From Hymenoscyphus infarciens (taxonomy: Eukaryota > Ascomycota > Leotiomycetes > Helotiales > Helotiaceae): a stretch of 64,000 bases of DNA. The stretch is taken from contig LLCB01000025.1 in the NCBI GenBank assembly GCA_001414345.1, forward strand, positions 1 to 64,000, read 5' to 3'. Shown in pieces: positions 25,441 through 39,400 of this stretch (the first letter of the stretch is position 1; the number at the start of each line of letters is the position of its first letter). A model generated the notes under the pieces. It was given only the letters and a program-made list of their open reading frames with translations, had not been told where the DNA came from and did no database searches. Made by a program: the position numbers and the translations under genes.

Positions 25441-27900
25441 ATTATCTATTATATATAAGAACGACTATAAAGTGATTTTAAGGTCTTAAAATATACGATT
25501 TTAAGACACTTATGTTAAATAGAAGATAGGAATCTTTTACTTTCTTAGAATACTCTTACTTTACTTTATTTTTATACTTTATATATTTCTACTATTAATT
25601 ATAATCTCTCTCTCTTAATTAATAATTTTAATTTATAAATTTAAATAATTAAAACTTATTTAAGTAGTATATAAAAAAGCTTACTATAGTGTTTAATACT
25701 ATCTATTGTCAATTATAGAAAGAAGGAGAAAAGATATAAGATAGAGAGGATTAAAAAATATAATATATCTACTCTTTTAACTTTGTTTATTTAGCTAGAA
25801 AGAATAGTCTATATATATCTATTATCGAATTTAATAATACTATTAAATAGTTTTTATTAATTAATTTATAGATAGAACAAAAGCTAGAAGAGAGAGAGAG
25901 AATAGTACTTATTATAATAAGAGTATCTATAACTATAGTATACGTTATTATAGAATTATCTTCTATAGCTTAATAATCTAAGTAATATATATAAACATGT
26001 TAACGAACTTTTAGTTATAAGTAGATTAGATTCCTAGATAGACGAGAATTGTTTTAATATAAGAGAGAGAGAAGTAAAGTAGAGATATATAAATATACCT
26101 TAATATTAGAAGGATTATAGTCTTTATATTATCTTATACTAAATACGTCTCTTTATTTTAGATATAAATACTAATATCTTACTTATATTAAATAAATAAC
26201 GAATATACTAGAGAGGTATAAAATAAATAAATATTGTAAGAGTAGTATTTATATTTAAAATAAATTAATTAAAAAAGTAGTATTTATATCAATTACTATA
26301 AATTCTATAGTAGTTTACTTTTTAGTAGAAAGTAAGGCCTAGGTTCGAGCTCGAGTTAAAGCTTAGAATCTTATTAATCGGGCTTAGTTAAAAACGTTTT
26401 AGAAATTTTAACTTCTAATATAACTTATTATAACTTAAGTTAACGTAGTTATATTAGAACCGTGCTCTTATAACTAGGCTTTAACCCTATTCTAGTAGAC
26501 ATAGTCTAAGCCTTTCCTTATATTTAGAATATAGTAGTACCTCTAGACTACTTTAAAATAGGTACTACTTACTACTCTTTATTATTATAAGTATTCTAAA
26601 TATTACTTCTATTTCTTATCTAGTCGTTTGCCTAGTATTATTATTAGTACTAACTAAGTTCTTCTTTTTATCTTTAACTTACTACTACTAATAATACTTA
26701 TTTTACTATAAAATACTCTCTAAAGGTAAGTTAAGACTTAGCTCTTCTTCTAACCTCTTTATATATAAAGAGGAGTTTATCTTTCAAGTCTTAAGTTAAT
26801 ATCTAGGTTTTAGTTAACTTAGGTACTTAGAACCTCTAATTTACCTCTTATAATAAGAATATCTTTAGCTTTAAAATCCTAATTTACTCTTAAAGTTAGG
26901 ATTAAGCTTACTACCTAGAGCTTACCTTTAGCCTTAAAATCATTATTCACTTTAGAAGATAGGACTAAACTCGCTATATAGAGAGTCTTCGTCTTATAGA
27001 GTTATCTTTAGCTTTAATATTATAACCTAGTCTTAAAGCTAAAGTTAAATCTTCTAGCTTAAGTAGAAGTCTTACCTCCTACTCTTCCTTACCTATTAAT
27101 AACTTTCTGCTTTTCTATATTTAACCCTTACTTAACTATTCTATTTAAGAGTCTCTTCTAGTAAGTAGTGATAACGATCCTTTACTACTCTAGAAATACT
27201 TTACTCTTAGACTTTAATCTTTACTAACTCCTCTTTAAAAAGCTTATTCTTAAAGAGAAATAATTATACTAAATCTCTCTTAATAATATCTTAAGATAGC
27301 TATCTATATTTCCCTTCTACTTTTCTATTTATAGCTAACTAACTTATATAGTATATATAGATGTTATAATAGTATAGAAGGAGCTACTGTCTACTACCTA
27401 AGATGACAATTTAGAGTTACTTAGTAACACTTCTAATACGCTATTAGCTATAATAGTACTAGGTAAGCTTAAAACATCTACTTTAATAGGCTTAGAGTTT
27501 ATATTAGGTATTATATCTAATAGAATCTAAGCAGTTCTAACTATATAAGATACTAGGCACTCTAGCGCTCTACTTACTATATCTAGAATTTCTAGAAAAA
27601 AAAGGAAGAAGAGTACTTTTAAGATAGAGAAAACTACTAGTATCTTTATAGAAGCCTCTCTTAGAAGAGATATTAAGCTAGTGCTTAAACCTACGATTAT
27701 AGCTACGCGTAAGAAGGAGAAAAAGATCTTAGACGTCGCGTAATATAATAATACTCTCTCTAACCTTTAATCCGATAATGACGAGACGGCCGACGAGATA
27801 ATAAGTAAGTAGAAGAATACCTAAGACTCTAACGGAAAAAGTGCTAGCACTTTAGTCACCGCTCCTAGCGAGAACGACATAGAGAATACTAAGTCTAAGA
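25441..27900. other. RIP-degraded DNA, no recognised feature
   Basis: AT-rich and CA/TG-depleted, with no intact frame. Around 26,330-27,130 the sequence is richer in CTT/AAG-type runs, and it may be antisense or untranslated flank of the SNF2 relic that follows. At 27,838 there is a near-perfect palindrome aaagtgctagcacttt, the cleanest copy of a motif recurring in this block. Confidence 0.4.
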
Positions 27901-30900
27901 AGACGAAAAGTAAGTAAACAATAACCTAAGATATATAAAAGGATTAGTTGACTAATAGTATCTATAAAATAAGAAACAGATATATATAAGCTAATAGTTA
28001 TAGACTTTATACAACGCGAAGCCTATAAGACAGACGTATAAGCTATAGCTTACTATAAATATAAATCATTAGTCGTGTTTTATTAGATACGACTATTCCT
28101 AAAAGTGCTTCTCGTATATACTATATTAAAAGAGAGAGAGAGGAAGTTAAAAACGAAAAAGATTTACTTCTATATTAAGAATATAGTAGTAGATAAGAAG
28201 GAAGAGAAAATTTTTAAGAAAGATATATACGTATTTAAGGAATATATAACTAATACTAATAAGAAGATATTAAAACGTAATAGCTATAATAAGCAGGAAT
28301 TTAAGGCTACTAGCGTTATCTATTACCTTAGAGAGGAATTAAGAACCGCGGACTTAGATAAGCGTAATAACGAAGTAGTAAGAGAATTTAAAGAGAGTAC
28401 TAGAGTAGTTATTCCTAAGTTTAATAAGAAAGTCGTTTAGCCTAACTTAGGTCTATTTCCTAATAAGACACTTATAGAATAATACTTTAGAGTATAGTTA
28501 ATTATATATAGCCTAATTAAGATTATAAGTAGATATAGTACTCCTACGAAGTAAGGTACTTTCTATAATAAGTAGAAGAATAAGAAGAAAGATAGTTTAA
28601 TTAATAAAGCTAAAAAACGTTTTATTTAGATATATCTAAAGGCTAAACTAGTAGGCCTAATCTATAACAACGAACTAATGTTTCCTTACTTATTACCTAA
28701 TATAAGCTTTAAAATTTAAATCTCTAATTCTTATACTAAAGTTTATATTAAAGCTTATATAGTAAAACTTGCTAGCTAGGGCTATATAACTAAGAAGGGT
28801 TTTAGGTTACTATCTAAGAGTATAACTATGAATAAGGGAATTGATTCTCTCTACTTTATAAATAGAGTATAGTAGAGAGATATAGTATAAATGAATCTAA
28901 AGTTTAGTATAATAAATATCGACTTTAATAGTATATTCTTATAATAAGAGGATACTAAAGTAACTTTAATATACTATGCTAAGTTAAGAGCTTTCTACTA
29001 AGTTATCTCTAACGAAAATATATTATAGTTAGAGTTTTAAAGAATAATAGTAACTATAAAGTCTCTAATAAAGGTTAAGTTCGAGTTAGCTAGAGTAGAT
29101 TTCTTCTTAGATAATATAGAATATTACTAAAAGGTAAAAGACTACTCTAGATACGAATTACTAAGATAGCGTTTTATATAGATAATAGAAGACGTATAAC
29201 TAGCTATATAGAGTAAGATTAATAATAATAATATAGATAGTAGATTACCTAAAACGCTAGTAGTAAAGGAAGCTAAAAAGGGGTAAGAGGACGCCGAGCT
29301 AATAAAATAATCTAACTAGCTATCTAAAGTATTAGAGGATATGTTTAAGAAATTATATATAACTTTAATAGAGAGACGTAGTAGTACGACTACTTATACT
29401 AACTATCTAGTATACTAGATAGATTAGCCGATAAAAGAGATGCTTAAGTATTATAATAATTTTAATATACTTAAGAAAGTAACTCGACGAAAATTCGTAA
29501 TTTATATGTTAAGGAAATTATTAGCGAATAATCTACGCTTAAAAGTAGTTACTTCTAAGGCTATACTACTAAATGTCGGCTTTAATAGTAAAGAGGTTAA
29601 CGATACTATAAAATCGTTAAAGGAAGATATATAGACTAGATTAGAAGACGAGGATTAAGTAAGTGCTATCTGACTTTCTCTTTCCTACTTCTTCTTTTTA
29701 TCTTTTTCTAATTATTGTTTTATTTATTCGTTTTCTTTTAGTACTATAGTAGTTAAACTAATAGATGTTAAGAATATATACTAGCTCTCTAGTAAAAGGC
29801 TTTATAAGAGATAGTCTCTAGGAACGCGGGCCTAATACTAGATACTACTATCGCGTTCTTTAATATAAGAGAGGTTAGATATAACGAGAAAGAACAAAAG
29901 CCTAAATACTAAGTTAAGAAGTTACCTAACTATAAAGTAGACTTTTTCCTATATTAACTTATAGTAGCTTTATATATAGTATAATAGTTACGATCTATAG
30001 AGGATATTATTAACGAACTACTAATAGGAGATAGCTTCTTATAAGACGTTATAAGACTAGGAAAGACCTACTTAACGTTGTTATTTTTTAATTATATAGT
30101 AAAGTTCTATCTACCTAAGATATATATACTAAGCCTAGTTATCCTCCTAATAGGAATTATCCTTATATAATAGATAGATACGATTAGGAAGAGGTTTAAA
30201 GACTTAGACTTCCTAGTAGTATATAGTGCTAAACTAGTATAGAGCGATATGTTTTCTTATCTATGTTTTATTAAGAAAGGGTTTTTAATAGCTAGAGTAA
30301 ATAACCTAAAGGCGTAGCTAAAGGTGTTATAGTATCTCTAGAAAGGCGAAGAGAGAGCTATAAGTGTTCTAATTCTATTAATACCTAAGACGTAGAGGGA
30401 TTAAGATATTAAATAGAAGAGAAAGTATAAAGAGTTTAAAGCTCTTTATATAGACTGCCTCTAGATAAAGCTTATTAACGAAGTATATAAGTTACGAATA
30501 TAGGGTTCCTTAATATATAAGAGAGTAAAGCGTATCTATACTACTATAACTTAGTTTATTAGTAGTAGTATTATTATAAATAGTAGGAATATAAGTTAAG
30601 AAGAGCAGAGTTATTAGACTACTTACTAACTTTTATATAGGATATAGTAGTATTATTAGATATACTATAGTTATCTGTCTTATATATCTTATAAGAGGAC
30701 GCTATAACGTATTTATAGGTAAAAGAAGAGGTAAGAGAGCTAGGTAAAAAGAAGAGAGTAGAGCGATTAGCTACTAGGTCTAAGAAACTCTATAACCTAT
30801 TCGTAAAGTTTAGTAATTTTCCTTAAATAGATCTTAAGAGGCTAGGAATCCTTCATCTAGACGTTATTTAAATAGTAGTTAATTATAATAATATTAAGGA

Positions 30901-33900
30901 GTAGTTAGGTTTTATAAGCGAGCTTATTAATTTATATATTATAAGATAGATATCTAAGACTTCGATACTAGTAAGAGACGAGGAATATATAGCTTTAGAC
31001 AGGTTTATACTAGAGGTTAAGACAGTTACTCTTAACGTCTTTTAAAAGAAAGGCTAGAAGAATATAAACTATGAAGTTATTTATTATAAAATCTTAAAAT
31101 AAGTATCAAAGATCTCTCCTTCTCCTACTACGTAGTAGAGCTAATATCTATAAGTAAGATAGAAGTAAAAGAGAAGACGTAGAAGGCGAAGAGTAAGCTA
31201 GAGTTACTAATTATAACTTCGTAGATACGCTGTTTTATGCTTACGAATTCTAGCCTATAGTTATATTAGTTTAATAAGAATATAAGATCTATTAGAAAGA
31301 CTATAAATATAGATTAGTTTAGAGCGTAGTAAGAGAAAGGATTTAATATATATAATTTAAAGAAATAGATACTACGCTCGACCGACCTCGACAATTTCGA
31401 GACTATATACGATTATACTAGTCTACTATTATATAGAGCCCTAAAACTTAGAGAGATTCTAGCTTAGGTGCTCGATATAATAACGTCTAATAGACGAGAT
31501 TATAAACTCCTGATTTATAACGAAGTTCTAATTGTTAGTTAGTTTTATGCCGCGGTTCTAAATTTATTATATATCGACTCTAAAGAGATAACGGCCGAGC
31601 TCTCTAATGCCTAAAGGATTAAACTTTAGAGAGAGTTTAATAGTAAGGAGACGCTATTAAGAGTACTCTTTACTACCTATAGCGTCTAAATATAAGGGGT
31701 TAACTTATATAAGGTGTTATTAGATACTATTATAGTAACGCTTGCTTTAAGTTAAGTAATAGAGTAATAAGCTTCCTATTATATAGTAAGAGTAAGTTTC
31801 TAGTAATATTTCCTCTTATTTACTACTAATAGTCTCTAGCTACTATAGAAGAACTCGTATATAATAATAAGGTTACTTATAAATAACTCGATAGACTTAT
31901 AAAGAGAGTCTTAATAATACGAAAAATATATATTTAACCTTTTAAATAATATACTTATATATTAGAGTATATAGAAGTGCCTAGTATAGCTTCTTAATTC
32001 TTATAATTAAGAGGTAGTTATAATATATAAGTACGAGGTTAGGAGATAACTCTTTAATAGCGTGTTATTCTTATCTTTAGACTTACCTGTCTAAGTAGGC
32101 GTTAGAGACAAGGGAGTTAATATATCTAGAGACGGCGACGAACTTTATACTAGTTAATTGTCTTAACTTAGGACTCTACTAAGTTTTACTAAACACTATC
32201 TCTATACTAGTAAAGACTTAGATTAACCGGCTATTATAAACCAAGCGCTATAGTGCTTTTTTACTAAAACGCTTAGATCTAGATTCATCTTAGCTACTAA
32301 GCTTCTATATATAATATATACCACCGCCTCTAATAATTTATAAGCAAATGTCTATAAGGAATCTAAGAAGAGATTGTCTTATATTCTACTAAAAAAAGAA
32401 CTACTCCTAAAAGTATATACTAAGTAGGATTATAATAGAATAATTAATAAATAGAAATCTACTCTATAAGAGCCTTAATAGCCTAGGAAGAATTTATAAG
32501 ACTTAAAGCCGCTATTTACTACTCTAAATAATAAGTTGATAATTAATTTTATTATTCTAGTATAGAAACGCGTAATACGAACTACTAAAACCGAGGATTA
32601 GGTTAGAAAGCTTCACAGCTATACGTACGATTACGTTAACCTGACTTTTAAACTTAAGATAGATAATAAAGAAGCTTAGAACGAATAGTGTTTTAAAATA
32701 GTTAATAACTATAATACTAAGTAGAGTATAGTATATAGAAAACAGTATATTAAAGATAGAATTAAAAGAGATAGTATTACTAAAATAAAAACTACTAAGT
32801 CGAAGCCTATAATAGTATCTATAAAAGATAAACTTCTTATACCTCCTATTCTAGAGAAGGAAGTTATACCTACTATTCTAGAGAAGAAGGTTATACTAAC
32901 TGTTTTAGAGAAGGAGATTATATCTCTTATTTAAAAGAAGGAAGTTATACTACCTTCTATAAAGGTAGATAGAACTAATATAAAAGAAGTTATAGATATT
33001 AAAGACCTTAAGAGTAAGAGCTTAATTTTTATAGATTATAAAAGCTTTAATAAGAACTAGATTCCTAGTAAGAAGGTACTAGTTAGTAATAAGTCGACGA
33101 GAGTACTATTTTAAGACTCTTAAAGTATACTAGTAGATTAGTTAATAAATAATAAGTATCTTAGGTAATAGAAATAGGTTATTATAGATAAGCGTTCTTA
33201 ATAATATAATACTATTAAAGCGATACTTTATAAGAGGTCGATTAAGTATAGAAGAGTTAATAGAGTAGTTATTATAAATCTAAAGTAGTTGGCTAAGATA
33301 CTAGAATATAACTAGATAAATATTATATAAGAATTATATAAGAAGTTTAGTAGTAAGGAGTAGAAGATATAAGTAAAAGATTCTATAACGTTTTAGAGGT
33401 TAATATAAACGAGTATAAGAGATATATAATCGAAGGTATATTTAGATAGTCTTAGATTAGAAGGGAGTATATTAGAGGAGCTATAAATATATAACTCTAA
33501 AAATAGTATACGAGTAGCTGAAATAGAACGTTATAATATCTAGAAACGTTACTTTAATAGAGTCTTCTTATTACTACTAACTATTTAAACTAAATAATCT
33601 TAAGAGAAGATTAGAAAGAAGAATAATAATAGTAGATAGAAGAAGGCCTGTTCTTCTAAAATCTAAGGGTCTAAAGTTAGTAAAGAAGATAAACCGCTGA
33701 ACTTACTATATTAGAATAATAATAATAACTACGACGTATCTAATCTAAGAGTATAATAGTAAATCCTGTAGCTATAGTAGCTTTATAATAATAGTAAAGT
33801 TCTTAAGACACCTAGGAATAATATAGATAGAGAGGGCTTAAGTATTCTATTTTATAATAGAGAGAATAAGGTAGAAGATAAGGCCGACGTTAGCGATATA

Positions 33901-34060
33901 TATAGGTAAGATTACTAAAGTATAGGCTAAAGTATTCTAGTATTTAAAGGAAGATATAGTAAGTATAAAGGGGATAATATAAAAGAGGATATAGATAGAG
34001 AAGAGATATATAGACGATATATATAAGAATAAGTATAATTTAGAGAGAGGAGTCTAAAGA
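27900..34060 (+). pseudogene. RIP-inactivated SNF2-family ATPase gene, multi-exon
   Basis: Reading TAG/TAA as former Gln, the plus strand shows an N-terminal region in frame 1 (about 27,900-29,658), then an intron, then a SNF2-type ATPase core. Motif I reads VIRLGKTYLTLLF (near 30,049), close to MGLGKT. RFKDLDFLVVY follows, as after motif Ia. Motif II reads INEVYKLRIQGS (near 30,468), which differs from a DEAH box with KLRNPGS mainly by RIP-type transitions. The C-terminal lobe, in frame 2, has GVNLYK (motif V, 31,697) and EQQASYYIVRVS (motif VI, about 31,770), matching QA-GR-RIGQ. A Lys/Ser/Gln-rich tail in frame 1 runs to about 34,060. SNF2 proteins use ATP to move DNA through nucleosomes or remodel protein-DNA complexes; the subfamily is not clear. 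Two frame changes (near 30.6 and 31.9 kb) may be further introns or indels. Confidence 0.75.
29659..29741 (+). other. Intron within the SNF2-like relic
   Basis: The 83 nt segment starts GTAAGT, contains a CTAAT branch-site candidate in a pyrimidine-rich stretch, and ends TTTTAG. Removing it joins frame 1 upstream to frame 3 downstream without a break, exactly the phase needed to continue into the helicase core. An intron shows that the relic was a spliced gene. Confidence 0.75.
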
Positions 34061-36772
34061 GATTACAATAATTTCTTAATCTTAAGTTTTCCTCTATATA
34101 TAGTATTACTTATTAGAATATATTATTAGACTATCTCTAGTAATACTCTTTAATATAGATAAGTTGTAGACGACTTTGCTATTTAAAGGAAGAGATAGAG
34201 ATTATAATAGAACGAGTATAAGTAACTAATCTATAGTTTTCCTTTATTTTCTAAAAATAGTGCTTTATATATTAAAGAATAGAGTACAGCTAGTATAATA
34301 ATAGTATATTAGCTAATAAAATTAAAGTAATCTTATCTAACATAAGTATATATAGAGGATAGGCGAGTATATATTAGTAAGTATATATAAATATAGGACT
34401 ATAGAGGCTATATTATATATCTTAGAGGTGGCGAGGTAGTGGAGAGGTAAAGATAGCGACCTGTTTTCTTAAATATTACGTGTTATTTTACTAACTTTCT
34501 TAAATACTACTAGCTATTTAGTAGAAGAGAGAGAGAGAAGTAAGCCGCTAGTGCTCTCTTTTCTATTATATATTAATTATGTTTTAATTATAGAGTAGAA
34601 TTACTAGTATTTTCTTATAAGTATTGCTCTTTAATTAGTAGAAGTATAGAGAGAATATTAGAATTACTGGCGTCTTTTCATCTATAGTATAAAATAGTAG
34701 TAGTAGTAGTATTATTATAGTAAAATACTATAATATTTTGAATAAATAAGTTATTATAATATTATAATATTATATATTTATTTTTAAAGCTAATATTATT
34801 ATTATACTATAGTACGAATTTAATATTATAATAGTACTAATAGTAAACTATTTAATAACTTCTGTACTAAAACCTAAAGAATGAAGCTATTCTTACTTTC
34901 TATATATACTCTCTTATATTAAAATAGTAGTATAATATTCCGGATACTACTAGTAATACTAGTATAAAGAAAGTGGTTAGAAGGTATATAAATGTTTTAT
35001 AAAATAATATTTTAATATTTAGAGGTTCTATATTACGTGAATTACGTTTTACACGTGAAATAAATACAAGATTCGTTTATATAATATAATCTTAACTCTA
35101 GATATTTCTTTTATATTCTCATCTCTTATTCTAGATCTAAATACTTTTTTTACTTCTTATTAAACTAACTACTACTAGGCCGGGTTTAAAATAACTAAAT
35201 TTATAGTAAGTAAGCGAGTTCTAAGTAGTTAACTATTCTTCTAATTATAGCCTCTAACCTAGTTAATCTTCTTTTAGTATCTTATTTCTTCTTATAGTTA
35301 CTTCTATTAAAGTATTCTTACTCTATAATACTATATAATACTAAAGTAGAAAATATATATATAGCGCGTTTTCTATCTATCTAGCTCTGGTTTTATATTA
35401 CTTAGAGGTTATTCGCTAGGTTATAGTTAGCAGTTTAGTTTAGATTAGACTAGAAGCCGTTATTATAAATGCCTATAAAATTAGACTATTAGTAAAAGAA
35501 GAGGCTTAAATAATAAAAGGCAACTTACTAATAAGAGATATTAACGATATACTACTTAGTATATAGCCTTTGAAGATAAGAACAAGTATATAGTAGGTTA
35601 ATACGTAGTCCTCCTTTCCTTTTAATAGGTAATTTAGAAGTCTTAGCTCTTATTAGATAACTTATATTACTAATAAGCTACGAACTCTTACGTACCTCTA
35701 ATTATTATTATAAGAAAATTTCTAGGAGTATATAATATACCTATAGAATAGAGGGCTAGTAAAGAGAGAGAATAGAATACTAATATAATAGAGATTACTA
35801 CTCTAACCGCCTATATAGTATAGACTAGTAAGTCTTACTAGTTTAAGTTCTTACTAGTATTAATTATAAGGAATAGTTACTTGTCGGCCTTGAAGAGTTC
35901 GTACTCGGTAGTAATATTAATAACTAGGTTATAAAAGTCTTTAAGTCTTAGACTAACTATAGAGTACTAGATTTTAAATTATATAATAAATCGGTGGTAT
36001 ATATTATCTATAGTCGCTGATTCTCTAGGTTCAGAAGAGTAGTAGAGAAGGTAAGGTTATAAAGATTCGACTTTTATACTTTTATTAAATTAGAAATATA
36101 AGAGGTTTATATATAAGGTAAGACTCTACTATTTAATATTAAGTTTAAGACTATTATAAGTACTAGGGTCTTAATATTAGAGAGGGTTTTATAAGAAGGT
36201 AAGTTAGAATTAGAGTTAAGGACTTATTAGCGTAGTTTATAATAAGTAAAGACGAGCTATATAAGGTAATAAGTATACTTATTTAATATAATATTAGAGA
36301 CGATTTTTTAATTATAAATATAGTTAATTAAGAAGAGTAGGAAAAAGATCTTAGGTTTTTTAACTTAAGATAATCTATAAGTAAAGAATAGAAAGAGGAG
36401 AGAAAAGGAATAACTTAGCTAAATTATAATTAAAGTAGATAGACTATTTTCTTTTTATTTAATATAGTTTATTTATAATTATATCTAAATAGGCTAACTA
36501 TTACTTAATTATATTAAAGACTCTAATATAGAGCGGTTTTGATTTTAGCGTATTTAAGACGTTGTACTAGTCTACTATAGTCTTTAAGAAATTAATTATA
36601 ATACTTAAGAGAAAAGGTATAAATTATAGTTAATTATATTTTAAATTAACGTTAGAGAATAGTAGATTAAACTAGTAAAGTAGGTAATATACTAATATAG
36701 GAGACTAAAGTTGTTAGCCTTTTATAAAAGGCTATGTTATATATAATAAACGAAATTATAAAAGATAATAGA
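34061..36772. other. RIP-degraded DNA with scattered TAGTGCT/ACTAGTA motifs
   Basis: No gene was recognised. Between about 34,440 and 34,690 several variants of the block's recurring motif occur (ctactagctatttag, gctagtgctctctttt, ttactagtattttctt, ttactggcgtctttt), spaced tens of bases apart with purine-rich GAGA stretches between them. This resembles a decayed version of the 90-bp array at 36.8 kb. The remainder shows fragments of plus-strand frames without identity. Confidence 0.4.
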
Positions 36773-37072
36773 AGTAAAAGTACTAGTATTTACTTAAGAG
36801 CTAGGTTAAGAGAGTAAAGAGAGGTAATTATAAGAGAGTCTCTTAAGCTAGAAAGTAAGTAAAGTAAAAGTGCTAGCATTTTCTTAAAAGCTAGGTTAAA
36901 AGAGTAAAGAGAGGTAATTATAAGAGAGTTTCTTAAACTAGAAAGTAGGTAGAGTAAAAGTATTAGCATTTTCTTAAGAGCTAGGTTAAAAGAGTAAAAA
37001 GAGGTGATTATAAGAGAGTTTCTTAAGCTAGAAAGTAAGTAGAGTAAAAGTACTAGTATCTTCTAAGAATAG
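36773..37072. repeat. 90-bp tandem repeat, three copies plus a partial
   Basis: Units start at 36,773, 36,863, 36,953 and 37,043 (agtaaaagtrctagyat), exactly 90 bp apart. Each unit continues with ttcttaaragctaggtta, agagtaaagagaggt, aattataagagag and ttcttaarctagaaagta. Copies are very alike, differing mainly by C/T and G/A changes as expected from RIP. The opening motif is shared with the 78-bp array at 46.77 kb and other places. Confidence 0.9.
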
Positions 37073-37451
37073 AAAGTCTTTAAGATAGAATCGTAGTAAT
37101 ATATTTAGAACTCTAGAACTAATAATAGATAGAAATAAAGCGATAGATAATATAGCTCTTTCTCTACTTACTAATAATAGAATACGCACGGCGACATTAA
37201 ATACATAGATATTATAAATAGAGTAATCTAAAATATCTAAAGTATTATAGTAGATAAAATATTTAAATACGTACGACTATTCTTTTATTAACCTTAAAGA
37301 TAATAAGGTAGCCTTTCTTCTTCTTCTTACTACTTTAATAATATATACTATAGCTATCTTTTAATAAACGAGAGGCGAGCTTAGTATAACCTAGTATATT
37401 AAGTACTTTAAGATAGATTTCTATATAGCGAACTTTAATATCTAAATCTAA

Positions 37452-39400
37452 CTATTTAAGATAATTATTAAATTGCTCTCCTGCTTTATTAACAGGGAAA
37501 TTAGTTCTAAGTAGTGTTTTAAGAATAGGGGCATCTATGGGATTTTCTACTTTAAAGGTTGAAAATATCTTATATTCTCTTTTAAGCAAGAGTTGAAAAT
37601 TATCAGGCTCTTTAACAATTATAAAGTTACTGCCTTTCTACTTCTTACTCGAGGGTATATTCTCTTAAGTTTATATACTATTTAAATAAGTACTAACTTA
37701 GATAGGCTGTTTTAAGATAGGTATACTATCTAGAAATAGAGATCCTAGCGCCTATATAGCCTCGAGGACTGTCTATAAAGTTATAATAGTAACTCCTTAG
37801 CCTACTATATCTATAATAGTATCTTACTCGCGGTTAGCTTAATTATAAGCTGTTTTAGTTACCTTAGCTAGTTAATCTATTAACGTAAAGTTCTAGTATT
37901 AGATAGCGTCTAAGGTAACTTAATAATCTAAGATAATCTTTTCCTACTAAGACTTGTAAGTGTTTATTAGAGCTTGAATCTAGATGAAGAATTAAATGAC
38001 TTTATAAAACAGAGTTAATCGCTGGCGCTTATTAGATACTTCTATATCTTAGACAGTCTTTTATAATACCTTAAGTTAAAGCTTAAGTTATTAGATATAC
38101 TTCGCTTAATCGAGTATATCGTCGAATATGATTTAAAGACTTACTAGTTATTTAATAAGGCTGTTTATAGTCTATTTATTCTATATATTATTAGCTTTAT
38201 AGGAGTCTTTTTCCTACGTAAGGCTATCCTAGATAAGAGTAAGGTCGAGCTTAAGACCTATAGATATGTCTTAGGCGTTAGTAAGAGCCTAATTTCGTAA
38301 GCGAAGTTAGCTAACTTATATCGAGAGACTCTTTAACTGTTTATTAGTAGCGGCTAGCTAGACACTTTTCTCTATATATATAGCCTTTACGTAGTTAATT
38401 TTTAATCTATACTTACTAATAGTACTCTAAGTAGATAATAATTCCTTATTTAGTCTAAGTATCTTACTTTACTAGGTCTTATATAATATAGTAATATATT
38501 TAAGATATTTAATAATAGTTTTAGTATTAGTATTTATAGCGTCTAAAGCTCTATTATTAAGAAGGTTATACTTTTTATAGATTTCTACTTCGCTAGCTAT
38601 TAGTATTTTAATATAGGCCTTAGTATTCTAAGTAGCGAGTTATAGCTTAATATTCTCTTCTTTAATAGTAGTTAGCTAGTACTTAAGAGACTCTACGTTC
38701 TTCTATTTACGTTTAAGATTAAAGTTAACATATATAAGTTTTAGAATATTATTCTCTAATAATATAACCTACCTTTCTTTATTAGTATTGTTAATATATA
38801 AGCTAAGATCTAATATCCTCTTATAAAAGGTTCTTTAAGTCTTAAGGTCTAGAAGTAAGGGTTAGTACATTATATATAAGGCGCCTTATTCGATTTTCAC
38901 GTTCTTAATAAGGGTTATTACCTCTAATACTAAGGTAAATATTTGTTTATATAAGAGCTTTAGCTTATACTTTATCTCTTTCTAGGAGATATCTAACGCT
39001 TATAGTTTAGAGAACGCGATACTAGCCTTGTCGACTAGGCTACATAGCTTATAATATAAAGTATCGAGGTCGACGAGGTAGGTTATAGAGAGTTAAATAT
39101 CTAGATATTCTTATAGATCTAGGTAAGAGATACTAGTAGAAATATCAATTACTTTATCTCTCTTATTAGATTCCTTAGTCTTATTATACTCTATACTATA
39201 GGTCTTTTAACTACTAGCTATAAACTCTAGTAAGTAAGGGTCTAATAGACAAGGAAGATTATTCTTTATAAGTTCTTAGTATTAAGTAGTAAGATAGTCT
39301 ATAATTTCGTCTATAAGTTATAGGTATTAACTCTAAGTAGCTTAGGTAGCGAGACGTTAGCCTAGGACTTCATCTATAGAATATAAGTATTAACTAAGAG
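37452..39400 (-). pseudogene. RIP-damaged coiled-coil protein gene, family unknown
   Basis: One minus-strand phase can be followed from about 39,400 to a TAG at 37,452. Its N-terminal part includes LIDEIIDYLTTQYQELI and SISYLDLQEYLDIQLSI. The middle (about 38,300-38,720) is a typical long coiled coil, for example SLKYQLTTIKEENIKLQLAT. The C-terminal part, at 37,452-37,680, has few RIP changes and reads without stops as a Lys/Asn/Phe-rich tail containing KEPDNFQLLLKREYK and LLRTNFPVNKAGEQFNNYLK. No enzymatic motif is seen. It may be a gag-like transposon protein or a host coiled-coil protein. The upstream end is not resolved. Confidence 0.55.

Noticed and set aside
28105..29634. Two short open frames (111 and 64 codons) as separate genes
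   Set aside because: They are surviving pieces of frame 1 of the SNF2-like relic, separated by TAG codons, so they are included there.
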